In this document: positions 1 to 6,630 of the stretch, piece by piece
How positions within the stretch are numbered: the stretch's first letter is position 1
Layout: each line of letters starts with the position of its first letter
From: Bacillota bacterium
GTDB taxonomy: Bacteria > Bacillota > UBA4882 > UBA8346
Direction of reading: 5' to 3'
DNA: 10,410 bases
NCBI GenBank assembly: GCA_023400055.1
Contig: JAEXFN010000033.1
Coordinates: 1 to 10,410 of the forward strand
Program-made: the position numbers and the translations under genes
The notes under the pieces: generated by a model
Databases searched by the model: none
What the model saw: the letters and a program-made list of their open reading frames with translations, nothing else
Told to the model about the DNA's origin: nothing

Positions 1-210
1 GAGTGACTGAAAGAGCTTGCTGAGTGACTGAGAGAGCTTGCTGAGCGACTGAGAGAGCTTGCTGAGCGACTGAAAGAGCTTGCTGAGTGACTGAAAGAGC
101 TTGCTGAGCGACTGAGCAAGCTTGTTGAGTGACTGAAAGGGCTTGTTGAGTGACTGAGCAAGCTTGTTGAATGATTGAAAGAGCTCGTTGAGTGACTGAA
201 AAAGCAATCT
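1..210. repeat. 21-bp tandem repeat array, about ten units
   Basis: Ten back-to-back units of 21 bp begin at 1, 22, 43, 64, 85, 106, 127, 148, 169 and 190. Each opens with GAGYGACTGA and most close with GCTTGCT or GCTTGTT. The array may start before the window. Units 1-5 are nearly identical (a T/C change at base 4, an A/G change at base 11). Units 6-10 diverge progressively and the last loses its 3' end, the usual picture of an array decaying at one edge. There are no spacers, so this is not a CRISPR. On the plus strand the TGA triplets interrupt all three frames. On the minus strand all three frames stay open through the array, because 21 is a multiple of three and no stop occurs in the unit. 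Function is not known to me; a variable-number minisatellite is the default reading. Confidence 0.95.
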
Positions 211-285
211 TCCATCGAAAATCAACTGCGGCTTTGTTGAGCAAACTTGATAATCGGATCGACGCTTCTGCGGAGGATGGAAAAT

Positions 286-806
286 ATGAAGACCGGCAAG
301 TTAAGAATCGTTTTTTCATCCGTCTTGCAGGATGCCGGTGAAGCGACCCGGGCGCTTGAAATCGCGAAAGGGATCCGCCAATATCGGCCGGCGGGATGGG
401 AAGCCGAGCTAGTTTTTCTCTCCCGGGGAAGCCGGTTTGAGCGCAATGTGCTGGAAAATGATTTTTCACTCTATCTCTGTTTGCCAAGGTTGGCGGGCCA
501 AGGGTTTCATGCCGATCTGAAACCGTCCGCCATTGACTTTATCGGCGACAGAGAGTTGGCGGTAGCTATCCTGGCGGGTGAGATTCAAGCTTTGAATGCG
601 CTCGAACCCGACGTCGTGATTCATGGTTTTTGGCCCATCGCCAGCTTGGCACGAAGAATGTTGAAACGGGTTGTGCCCGGAATCCACTATCTTCCCATTC
701 CTTCAGGCAAAATGCCATCCGACTGCAACGGCTGATTCGAAATGTCGATGGCGTAAAAAACGCGGCGGAAGCCATCTGGAAACGGCTCGTTTCTTTATCA
801 CCGTGA
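286..806 (+). pseudogene. Glycosyltransferase (GT-B, UGT/MGT-like) remnant with internal deletion
   Basis: From ATG 286 the frame encodes about 140 residues resembling the N-terminal Rossmann half of a GT-B nucleotide-sugar glycosyltransferase: a first beta strand LRIVFSSVLQDAGEATRAL, then EPDVVIHGFWPIASLARRML and GIHYLPIP. The GGAGG at 272-276, nine bases upstream, favours this start over ATG 277 or 247. The frame then runs out at a TGA (733-735). From about 702, in another frame, 34 codons read FRQNAIRLQRLIRNVDGVKN and on to a TGA at 804-806, which looks like the C-terminal helix of the same family (family members are roughly 400 residues). The donor-binding C-terminal domain between these parts is missing. 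The gene is therefore broken by a large deletion plus a frame change near 700-710 and should be inactive. The family call is by pattern recognition only; the deletion reading rests on the C-terminal frame looking protein-like. Confidence 0.65.
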
Positions 807-839
807 TTCCGGGGAATTTTTCGGCAAAGTTTCAAAATG

Positions 840-868
840 GAACAGCCCGTCGGAATGGCGGGCTGTTC
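840..868. terminator. Hairpin between convergent genes, possible bidirectional terminator
   Basis: The arms GAACAGCCCG (840-849) and CGGGCTGTTC (859-868) pair perfectly over 10 bp around a 9-base loop. The hairpin lies between the end of the glycosyltransferase remnant and the 3' end of the convergent FRG gene. The plus-strand tail is only moderately T-rich (TCTCGTTGCTCT). On the minus strand the tail is CCATTTTGAAAC. Position and stem suggest termination from both sides, but neither tail is a clean U-tract. Confidence 0.6.
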
Positions 869-926
869 TCTCGTTGCTCTGGTCTGGCCGATGGTTTCAA
901 GGGCAATCTGAAGCCGCCCGTCGCAA

Positions 927-1775
927 TCATCCCGCCCCGGCCGGCGGGTCGGCCGGCCGATCCCCCTCGTTCTTTACCTCCCGGTTGATTTCCCGGGCGA
1001 TGGTATCGACATCCGGGAATAAGGACAGTCTGGTGATGCCGTAATGTCGCAGTTGGGTCCGGATGGCGGCGCGGCTCTCGGTGGCGATGTTGATCTTTAG
1101 CAGGTAATCGGAGGCGTCCACGAATTGCTCCAAGGCGATCAGATTCTTGCGGAGGGGGAAGACGAGGAAGGTTCCCTGCTGGGCCTGGATATTCGGGGGA
1201 TTGACCGGGGCGATGGCCGCGGCGGGCCGCAGGTTTTCCAGGCCTTGGCTTTGCGGACCGAAATGGCCGTTAAATCCGGGATCGGCCATATTGGGGATGA
1301 AACCCGGTGCGAGATGGGGCTGAAACTGGAACGCCCCGTTCAACCGGGCCGGATTGAGGAGCCAGACCGCGCCGTCGACTCCCGGCAGGATCCCGCCGTC
1401 GGCGGGGACGGTGGCGAAGTAGAGGGCGGCCAGGGCGGAACGGGTCCAATTCAGGAGCCGGGTCGGCATGCCATAGTGTTGCATCAGCACCAGCCAGCTC
1501 CAATAGGAGGGCGTCCCGCCGGGCAACTGTGGTACATAGGGGATCGCCAACGACTGAAACTTCGCTAAATAGGCTTCTTCCAACGGGGCATTGGCGATCG
1601 GCGGCCGGCCGATGCCCGGCAGCAAGGCGAAGTCCTGCCGCAGCTGGCCCCGGAACCACAATTCGCCGGAGCCGTCCCGGGCTGGGTCGCCGAGAATGCC
1701 GTACGCTTGACTGACCCGGGCCAGATAGGCTTCGACCGAACCCGCCCGGGCCCAATTTTCGGTGAGGGGAGCCAA
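927..1775 (-). CDS. FRG domain-containing protein
   Basis: The product of about 282 residues carries the hallmarks of the FRG domain (Pfam family named after its Phe-Arg-Gly motif): WFRGQ near residue 42, LMQHYGMPTRLLNWT near 99, QQGTF near 200, and a closing SLFPDVDTIA near 252. The biochemical role of FRG domains is not established as far as I know. No signal peptide or membrane segment is visible, so a cytosolic protein is likely. I chose a TTG start at 1775 because AAAGGAG (1785-1791 on the complementary strand) lies nine bases before it. A GTG at 1799 in the same frame would add eight residues but has no ribosome site. The gene stands alone, convergent with the glycosyltransferase remnant. 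The C-terminus ends in a Pro/Gly/Ala-rich tail (RPADPPAGAG) encoded by a GC-rich palindromic stretch, beyond the domain. The roughly 200 bases upstream to 1992 show no gene and no clear promoter. Confidence 0.85.
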   Translation of the reverse strand: MAPLTENWARAGSVEAYLARVSQAYGILGDPARDGSGELWFRGQLRQDFALLPGIGRPPIANAPLEEAYLAKFQSLAIPYVPQLPGGTPSYWSWLVLMQHYGMPTRLLNWTRSALAALYFATVPADGGILPGVDGAVWLLNPARLNGAFQFQPHLAPGFIPNMADPGFNGHFGPQSQGLENLRPAAAIAPVNPPNIQAQQGTFLVFPLRKNLIALEQFVDASDYLLKINIATESRAAIRTQLRHYGITRLSLFPDVDTIAREINREVKNEGDRPADPPAGAG

Positions 1776-1992
1776 AGGAATTCGCTCCTTTCCACGCACA
1801 CGTCGCGATAATGCATCTTATGTTGGGGGAGCGGCCCAGCGGTTATTGTTTTGGCAGTTTTGCGGGGTGCCGCCATCCTTATTTAGCCGGGAAGCGGCCA
1901 ATGCCGGTCCGCCCCGCCATCGTGATGTTACGGCTCCGATCGGCGATGCGGACTCGCTGGGAGAGGAATTGGCGAATTTGATAGGGCCATCG

Positions 1993-3198
1993 TCAGTGGA
2001 TTGGGGAGGCCGGCTCGGCCAGCATTTCCCGCAGAACCTTGGCCAGCCGTTTGATCCCTTCGCCGATCCGTTCTTCGGGCATGTTCGAGAAGTTCAGGCG
2101 CAAGGTGTTCTCCATGCCGCCGTTGGGATAGAAGGCGCCGCCCGGCACGAAGGCCACCTGGTTTGGCAGGCAGGCGCGCAAGACATCGCGGGCGTTGAGC
2201 GCCGGCGGCAGTTCCACCCAGATGAAGAGTCCGCCTTGGGGACGGGTGTAGCGGATCGCCGCCGGGAATTCGGCGGCCATGGCCCGCAACATCGCGTCGC
2301 GGCGGCGGCGGTAGGCCGTTTTAATCTTTTCGATATTGGCCTCGAAATCGCACGACTCCAGATATTTGGCGATCTCCCGCTGCCCCAGCGAGGAAGAGTG
2401 CAGATCGGCGCTCTGTTTGACCAGAATGTACTTTTCCAGGATTGAGGTCTCCGCCGCGACCCAGCCGATGCGCAGCCCGGGGCAGAAGGTCTTGGAGAAG
2501 GTCCCGCAGCAGATGACCTGGCCCCTGCGGTCCAGCGCCTGCAGCGAGGGCTGAATCTCGCCTTCATAACGCAACTCGCCGTACGGATTGTCCTCGACCA
2601 CTGCGATGTCGTGCCGGTTGATCACCGCCATGAAATCGCGTCGCCGCTCGGGCGACCAAGAGATGCCGGTGGGATTCTGAAAGTCCGGCACCACATAGAT
2701 CAGCTTGGCATTGGGGATGGTTGCGAGCAAGCGCTCCAGCTCTGACGCGATCATGCCCTCGGCATCGGTCGGGACCTCCACGAAGCGGGGCATGAAGACC
2801 CGGAAGGCGCTGATGGCCGCCAGATACATCGGCTTTTCGCAGAGCACCACGTCGCCCTCGTTCAGGAAGACCTTGCCGGTCAGATCCAGTCCTTGCTGCG
2901 AGCCGCTGGTGATCAGGATGTTCTGGCTGCCGAAGGAGGTCTGGAACTTGCGGTTCATCCGGGCGGCAATTCTCTCCCGCAACGGGGCGAAACCTTCGGT
3001 GGTACTGTACTGGAGCGCCTGCGGCCCTGCCTCGGCCAGCACCGCGGCGGCGACCCTGGCCATGTCGGCGACGGGAAATAACTCCGGCGCCGGGTTGCCT
3101 CCGGCAAAAGAGATAATCGCGCTGTCCTCGGTCACTTTCAAGATCTCCCGGATCTCCGAGGCGCACAGATAATCCATTCGTTTGGCGAATTGAATCAT
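1993..3198 (-). CDS. PLP-dependent aminotransferase, class I/II (LysN/KAT II-like)
   Basis: This 401-residue fold-type I enzyme should transfer an amino group between an amino acid and a 2-oxo acid in the cytosol. Visible landmarks are SGSQQGLDL (98-106, phosphate-cup region), FQNPTG (173-178) with N175, VVEDNPY (200-206) with D203 and Y206 for the pyridine ring, SKTFCPGLRIGW with the Schiff-base lysine K236, and NTLRLNF with R367 for the substrate carboxylate. The subfamily also contains 2-aminoadipate aminotransferase LysN and kynurenine aminotransferase II, so the true substrate cannot be read from sequence. Start ATG 3198 has GGAGG seven bases upstream (3206-3210). It lies 54 bases behind the MocR-type gene on the same strand and is clearly its paralogue without the DNA-binding domain (shared TEG-PLRE, GSQQG-DL, RP-GGL-W and VPG-FYP-GG blocks). 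It is probably co-transcribed with, or controlled by, that regulator. No convincing intrinsic terminator is seen after it. Confidence 0.9.
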   Translation of the reverse strand: MIQFAKRMDYLCASEIREILKVTEDSAIISFAGGNPAPELFPVADMARVAAAVLAEAGPQALQYSTTEGFAPLRERIAARMNRKFQTSFGSQNILITSGSQQGLDLTGKVFLNEGDVVLCEKPMYLAAISAFRVFMPRFVEVPTDAEGMIASELERLLATIPNAKLIYVVPDFQNPTGISWSPERRRDFMAVINRHDIAVVEDNPYGELRYEGEIQPSLQALDRRGQVICCGTFSKTFCPGLRIGWVAAETSILEKYILVKQSADLHSSSLGQREIAKYLESCDFEANIEKIKTAYRRRRDAMLRAMAAEFPAAIRYTRPQGGLFIWVELPPALNARDVLRACLPNQVAFVPGGAFYPNGGMENTLRLNFSNMPEERIGEGIKRLAKVLREMLAEPASPIH

Positions 3199-3214
3199 TC
3201 CAATTCCTCCTTAA

Positions 3215-3228
3215 TTGATTTCGATCAA
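3215..3228. promoter_or_regulatory. Small inverted repeat in the MocR-aminotransferase gap
   Basis: TTGAT (3215-3219) and ATCAA (3224-3228) are perfect inverted arms around a TTCG loop. They sit a few bases upstream of the aminotransferase ribosome site. This could be an operator or a small hairpin affecting translation. With only 5-bp arms, chance is a real alternative. Confidence 0.25.
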
Positions 3229-3252
3229 GCTATCCTAACGGCCGGGTCCGCG

Positions 3253-4773
3253 TCAGAGGATCGGCCGGATCTCAAAGCCGAGGTTTTCGGCTTCGCCGTC
3301 CGGCTGGCCCGGACTTTGGCCCAGCAATTCCCGGATCGCCTGCATCAGCCGTTGGACGCCCGGCTCGATCAGGTCGGGGGCGGGCGAGGCGAAGCTGAGC
3401 CGGATGAAGTTCGGACCGCCGCCGCTGGGATAGAAGATAGGGCCCGGCACGAAGACCACCTGCTTCTCCTGGGCCTTGACCACCAAGGCCGACAGATCCA
3501 ACTGCTCCGGCAGGCGGCACCAGAAATAGAGCCCGCCTTCGGGCCGCTGCCACTCCAGCGCTTTCAGGCCGTAGCGTTGCAGGGCGTCCACCATCCGGTC
3601 GCGGCTTTGGCGGTTGGCCGCCCGGATCGTTTGCACCCGTTGGGCATAGACGCCCCGCCGCAAGAAATCGTCCATGATCCATTGGGCCAGGCTGTTGGTA
3701 TGCAGATCGGCCAGCTGTTTGGCGAGGACGTACTGGCGGATCATCGGCTGGGCGGCGGCGACCCAGCCGACCCGCAGGCCGGGGAAGAGCACTTTGGAGA
3801 ACGAGCTTAAGTAGATCACATAGCCCTGCTGATCCAGGGCTTTCAGCGACGGGAGCGGCTGGCCGTCATAGCGCAATTCGGCGTAGGCGTCGTCCTCGAT
3901 GATCGGCACCCGATAACGGTAGGCCAGGTCCAGCAGTTGGCGGCGGCGTTCCAGCGAAAGCACGGTCCCGGAGGGGTTTTGAAAGGTCGGCACTGTATAA
4001 ATGAATTTGGGTTTATAGCGCTCCAAAAGGGATTGCAGCAGATCTACCCGCATCCCGTCCCGGTCGATGGGCACGCTCAGGATCCGGGCTCCGGCGCTCT
4101 GGAAGATCTGCAAAGCCCCGAAGAAGGTCGGCTCTTCGACCACGATCAGATCGCCGGGGTCCAGCAGGATCCGGGCGGCCAAATCGATGCCCTGCTGCGA
4201 GCCGGCCAGGACCATCACTTCCTCCGGCGTGACTCGAATGCCCCGGCCTTCCAGCAGGCGGCACAGGCTCTCCCGCAGCGGGAAATGGCCCTCGGTGGCG
4301 CTATACTGCAGGGTGGTGCTGCCGTAATCGCGCAGGATCCGGTTTTGGGTCTCCAGCAATTCGGCGATGGGATCGGTGACACAGGTCGAGAAGCCCGCGG
4401 CGAAAGAGATCAGCTCGGGACGGTTGGCGATCTTGAGGATGTTGCTGACCAGCGGCTGCTGCATCCGGGCGGCGCTCTGGCTGAGCAGTTGCCGCCATTC
4501 CGGCGGATCGACCCGGGCCGCTTCCGGGGCGGCGGCGCTCGGGGCGACTACCGTGCCTTGGCCGATGTGCGAGTCGATCAGCGCGTCGGCCCGCAAGTCG
4601 CGGTAGGCGTTCAGCACAGTGGTGCGGTTGACGCCCAGGGCATCGGCCAGTTTGCGTTCGGGCGGTAGCCGGTAACCGGGCGGCAGCGCTCCCGCCAGGA
4701 TCAGATCGCGGATCTGGTTGCGGATCTGTTTATAAACCGGGACGGGACTGTCGCGTTGGATAGTTATGTTCAT
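3253..4773 (-). CDS. MocR-family transcriptional regulator (GntR HTH plus aminotransferase domain)
   Basis: The 506-residue protein has two parts. Residues 11-76 form a GntR winged helix (VPVYKQIRNQI, LPPERKLADALGVNRTTV, IGQGT wing). After a linker, residues ~115-485 form a fold-type I aminotransferase domain. The PLP residues are kept: FQNPSG with N266, IIEDDAY with D294 and Y297, SSFSK with Schiff-base K327, and FIRLSF with R458. The protein should bind PLP and probably senses an amino acid or PLP-linked ligand, as known MocR members (PdxR, GabR) do. PdxR is a PLP-synthesis regulator, but no pdxS/pdxT is in this window, so I do not assign that role. Start ATG 4773 follows GAGGTGG (4778-4784). 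It is first in a minus-strand pair with the stand-alone aminotransferase and is transcribed divergently from the TetR operon. The ACCAATT repeats over its promoter suggest autoregulation. Confidence 0.92.
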   Translation of the reverse strand: MNITIQRDSPVPVYKQIRNQIRDLILAGALPPGYRLPPERKLADALGVNRTTVLNAYRDLRADALIDSHIGQGTVVAPSAAAPEAARVDPPEWRQLLSQSAARMQQPLVSNILKIANRPELISFAAGFSTCVTDPIAELLETQNRILRDYGSTTLQYSATEGHFPLRESLCRLLEGRGIRVTPEEVMVLAGSQQGIDLAARILLDPGDLIVVEEPTFFGALQIFQSAGARILSVPIDRDGMRVDLLQSLLERYKPKFIYTVPTFQNPSGTVLSLERRRQLLDLAYRYRVPIIEDDAYAELRYDGQPLPSLKALDQQGYVIYLSSFSKVLFPGLRVGWVAAAQPMIRQYVLAKQLADLHTNSLAQWIMDDFLRRGVYAQRVQTIRAANRQSRDRMVDALQRYGLKALEWQRPEGGLYFWCRLPEQLDLSALVVKAQEKQVVFVPGPIFYPSGGGPNFIRLSFASPAPDLIEPGVQRLMQAIRELLGQSPGQPDGEAENLGFEIRPIL

Positions 4774-4803
4774 TAGGCCACCTCAAACTATCGGTTCGTG
4801 AAA

Positions 4804-4883
4804 TGGTATCAACCAATTTCATTGTAGCAGAATCAATGGCGGCAAAAAACCACCAATTGGACGATGATCTTCACCAACCAATT
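4804..4883. promoter_or_regulatory. Candidate MocR operator cluster (ACCAATT repeats)
   Basis: ACCAATT occurs three times in the same orientation, at 4812-4818, 4852-4858 and 4877-4883. The first copy is also the right arm of an inverted repeat TGGT-ATCA-ACCA (4804-4815), and the second sits in a palindrome CCAATTGG (4853-4860). MocR and GntR proteins commonly bind such inverted or direct repeats next to their own promoters. The cluster brackets the predicted -10 of the MocR gene, so binding would block or tune that promoter. Which protein binds is inference. Confidence 0.45.
4821..4829 (-). promoter_or_regulatory. Extended -10 promoter for the MocR gene
   Basis: Read on the minus strand this is TGCTACAAT: a TG one base before a TACAAT hexamer, matching an extended -10 element. 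It lies about 48 bases before the MocR start codon. No good -35 is seen at 17 bases (only a T-run), which is tolerable for extended -10 promoters. The predicted transcription start, about 4814, falls inside the TGGT-ATCA-ACCA inverted repeat. Confidence 0.5.
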
Positions 4884-4921
4884 CCGGGAAGTTAAAAATA
4901 GGATCCGCGGAGACAACAATA

Positions 4922-4951
4922 TTGACAGCCGGCATAAGTTGGGAATAAAAT
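4922..4951 (+). promoter_or_regulatory. Sigma-A-type promoter of the TetR operon
   Basis: TTGACA (4922-4927) is a perfect -35. TAAAAT (4946-4951) is a -10 with one mismatch, 18 bases downstream; ATAAAA one base earlier would give 17. Transcription should begin near 4958, just before the TetR-type inverted repeat and about 40 bases before the TetR start codon. Confidence 0.75.
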
Positions 4952-4960
4952 GAAACTAAG

Positions 4961-4980
4961 GTTAGTAAACACTCACTAAC
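4961..4980. promoter_or_regulatory. Candidate TetR operator
   Basis: GTTAGT (4961-4966) and ACTAAC (4975-4980) are perfect inverted arms separated by eight bases. Flanking bases extend the partial symmetry to AAGGTTAGT and ACTAACTTA. The site lies immediately downstream of the predicted transcription start and ends 19 bases before the TetR start codon, where bound repressor would block the whole operon. Length and symmetry fit TetR-family operators. Confidence 0.65.
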
Positions 4981-4999
4981 TTATTTGCGGGGTGTCGCA

Positions 5000-5647
5000 A
5001 TGAGAAGTCGGAAAGAGCTCACCAAACAGCGAATCCTCGATACCGCCATCAGATTAATCTCTTGCCACGGCTTTAATGCCACGACGACTGCGTTGATCGC
5101 CAAGGAACTGGGACTCTCGGAGGCGATCATCTTCAAATATTACGGCGATAAGCAAAATCTCTTGCGGGAGATCGGCAAACTGGCCGTGAATCAGATCTTT
5201 GATAATCTCGCCTTGATACCCATGTTGAAAAACGTGGAGATCGCCAAGGACTATCCGCTGCGCGAGTTCCTGCGTTCGATCGCCCTGGAGCGGATCGCTT
5301 TTGTCGAGAAAAATTTCGAACTGATCAAAATTCTAATGGTTGAAATGCAATACAACGACGATCTGCTGGCGTTGACCAAAAAGACCATTTATGCCAAGGT
5401 CTATGAAGCGGCCGCGGATATTCAGCAGATCGTCGCCGCCAAAATGGGACTCCCCGAGCGGCAGACCCGGGTGATCTTCCGGATCTGGATCGGGGCGTTT
5501 CTCTCGATCGTGATTCAGAAATATCTGTTGAAGGTGGAATTTCAGCCGGGCGAGATCGATCAGGAACTCGAGGATGTGCTGGATGCCATCGAAATGATCG
5601 CGCAATCGTCCGGGCCCGCGAGCGCCCAAGGAGGAAACCCATCATGA
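5000..5647 (+). CDS. TetR/AcrR family transcriptional regulator
   Basis: This 215-residue protein has the standard TetR N-terminal DNA-binding domain: helix 1 TKQRILDTAIRLI, then the helix-turn-helix around residues 26-46 (NATTTALIAKELGLSEAIIF) ending with the typical KYYGDK. The variable C-terminal helical part (about 60-205) binds an unknown ligand; given the neighbours, an acyl-CoA or related acid is a reasonable guess but not visible. Start ATG 5000 has GGGGTG just upstream (4989-4994); a TTG at 4985 in frame would add five residues and overlap that site. The stop overlaps the next start as ATGA (5644-5647), so regulator and first structural gene are translationally coupled. With the inverted repeat at 4961-4980 it probably represses its own operon. 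Confidence 0.92.
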   Translation: MRSRKELTKQRILDTAIRLISCHGFNATTTALIAKELGLSEAIIFKYYGDKQNLLREIGKLAVNQIFDNLALIPMLKNVEIAKDYPLREFLRSIALERIAFVEKNFELIKILMVEMQYNDDLLALTKKTIYAKVYEAAADIQQIVAAKMGLPERQTRVIFRIWIGAFLSIVIQKYLLKVEFQPGEIDQELEDVLDAIEMIAQSSGPASAQGGNPS

Positions 5648-6630
5648 ACGTCGGCCTGCCATCGGCCTTGATCCATCCCTACTACCGCACTTTTTGGCGA
5701 ACCTTCTTCACCGAACTGGGCGCCGAAGTCGTCGAAACCAGCTCGACCACCAAGGAGCTGTTGAACAAGGGCATCCGCTACGCGGTGCCCGATATCTGCG
5801 TGCCGATCAAGATCTATACCGGCCACGTGGTCGATCTGCTCGAACGGGGCGTCGACGCGATCTACATTCCGCGTTTCGTCTCGATCCGCAAGGGCGATGC
5901 GTTCTGCCCCAAGTTCCTGGGCCTGCCGGACATGCTCAGGCATTCCGTGCCGGGGCTGGCGGAGCGGATGATCACCCACCAGGTCCATTCGGTCAGCGAC
6001 AACATTGCCAGCCGCGACAATTACTGGCAGGTGGGAAAGCGCTTCACCAACCGGCCGGAACGGATCCGGGCCGCCATCGCCCGGGGCAGCCAGAAATGGC
6101 AGGAGTTCCGCAACCTCTGCTGCCTGGACGGGTACAATTGCGAAATGGCCAACGCGGCGCTGCTGGAGGGCAAACGCTTCGCCCCGGCCCGGCTGCCGAT
6201 CAAGATCGGCGTGCTCGGCTACGTTTACAATGTCTATGACAATTTTATCAGCATGAATATCATCAACCGCCTGGAGAAGCTGGGCGCGGCGGCGGTCACC
6301 TTCGAGATGCTCAAGAGCGGCCAGCTCGAAAAGCAGCTGCATCAGCTGCGCAAGGAACTGTTTTGGACCTTCTCCAATAAACTGTTGGCGGGCGCTTATA
6401 GTTTCTTCGACGATCCCAAGATCGACGGGGTGATTCACGTCACCGCCTTCGGCTGCGGCCCCGACTCCTTCCTCGGCAAATGGTTGGAGATCGACGCGGA
6501 CCGTTACGAGAAACCATTCATGACCATCCGGGTGGATGAGCATACCGGCGAGAATCACCTGCAAACCAGGGTGGAGGCGTTCGTCGACCTGATTGCCAAA
6601 CAGAAACGGGGAAAGGGGTGTCTGGGATGA
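5644..6630 (+). CDS. Acyl-CoA dehydratase activase-related protein (DUF2229-like)
   Basis: The 328-residue protein begins NVGLPSALIHPYYRTFWRTF and continues LGAEVV and STTKELLNKG, the pattern of the DUF2229 / COG3580 family, known as part of very large fused 2-hydroxyglutaryl-CoA dehydratase activator proteins. Here it is a separate gene. Conserved-looking cysteines are C52 (VPDICVPIK), C88 (FCPKF), C159, C160 and C166 (LCCLDGYNC) and C271 (FGCGPDS), which could ligate an iron-sulfur cluster. It is likely a cytosolic subunit related to the dehydratase HgdA/HgdB fold and partnered by the next gene, with which it shares its C-terminal plan (GVIH...FGC...P...DEHTG...TRVEAFVDL). AGGAGG (5630-5635) precedes the start, which overlaps the TetR stop; its own stop overlaps the following start (ATGA, 6627-6630). 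Catalytic activity and substrate are unknown. Confidence 0.85.
   Translation: MNVGLPSALIHPYYRTFWRTFFTELGAEVVETSSTTKELLNKGIRYAVPDICVPIKIYTGHVVDLLERGVDAIYIPRFVSIRKGDAFCPKFLGLPDMLRHSVPGLAERMITHQVHSVSDNIASRDNYWQVGKRFTNRPERIRAAIARGSQKWQEFRNLCCLDGYNCEMANAALLEGKRFAPARLPIKIGVLGYVYNVYDNFISMNIINRLEKLGAAAVTFEMLKSGQLEKQLHQLRKELFWTFSNKLLAGAYSFFDDPKIDGVIHVTAFGCGPDSFLGKWLEIDADRYEKPFMTIRVDEHTGENHLQTRVEAFVDLIAKQKRGKGCLG

Noticed and set aside
1..210. CRISPR array
   Set aside because: The 21-bp units abut with no spacers, and variation is inside the repeats.
249..254. GATAAT as a -10 for the glycosyltransferase remnant
   Set aside because: No -35-like hexamer at a workable distance and no TG extension in the right place.
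671..988. Plus-strand frame continuing from the broken glycosyltransferase
   Set aside because: It runs through the hairpin at 840-868 and into the FRG 3' end; the protein-like C-terminal remnant is in a different frame.
1762..2445. Plus-strand frame (227 codons) over the FRG upstream region and aminotransferase 3' end
   Set aside because: Mostly antisense to the aminotransferase; no ribosome site or family motif.
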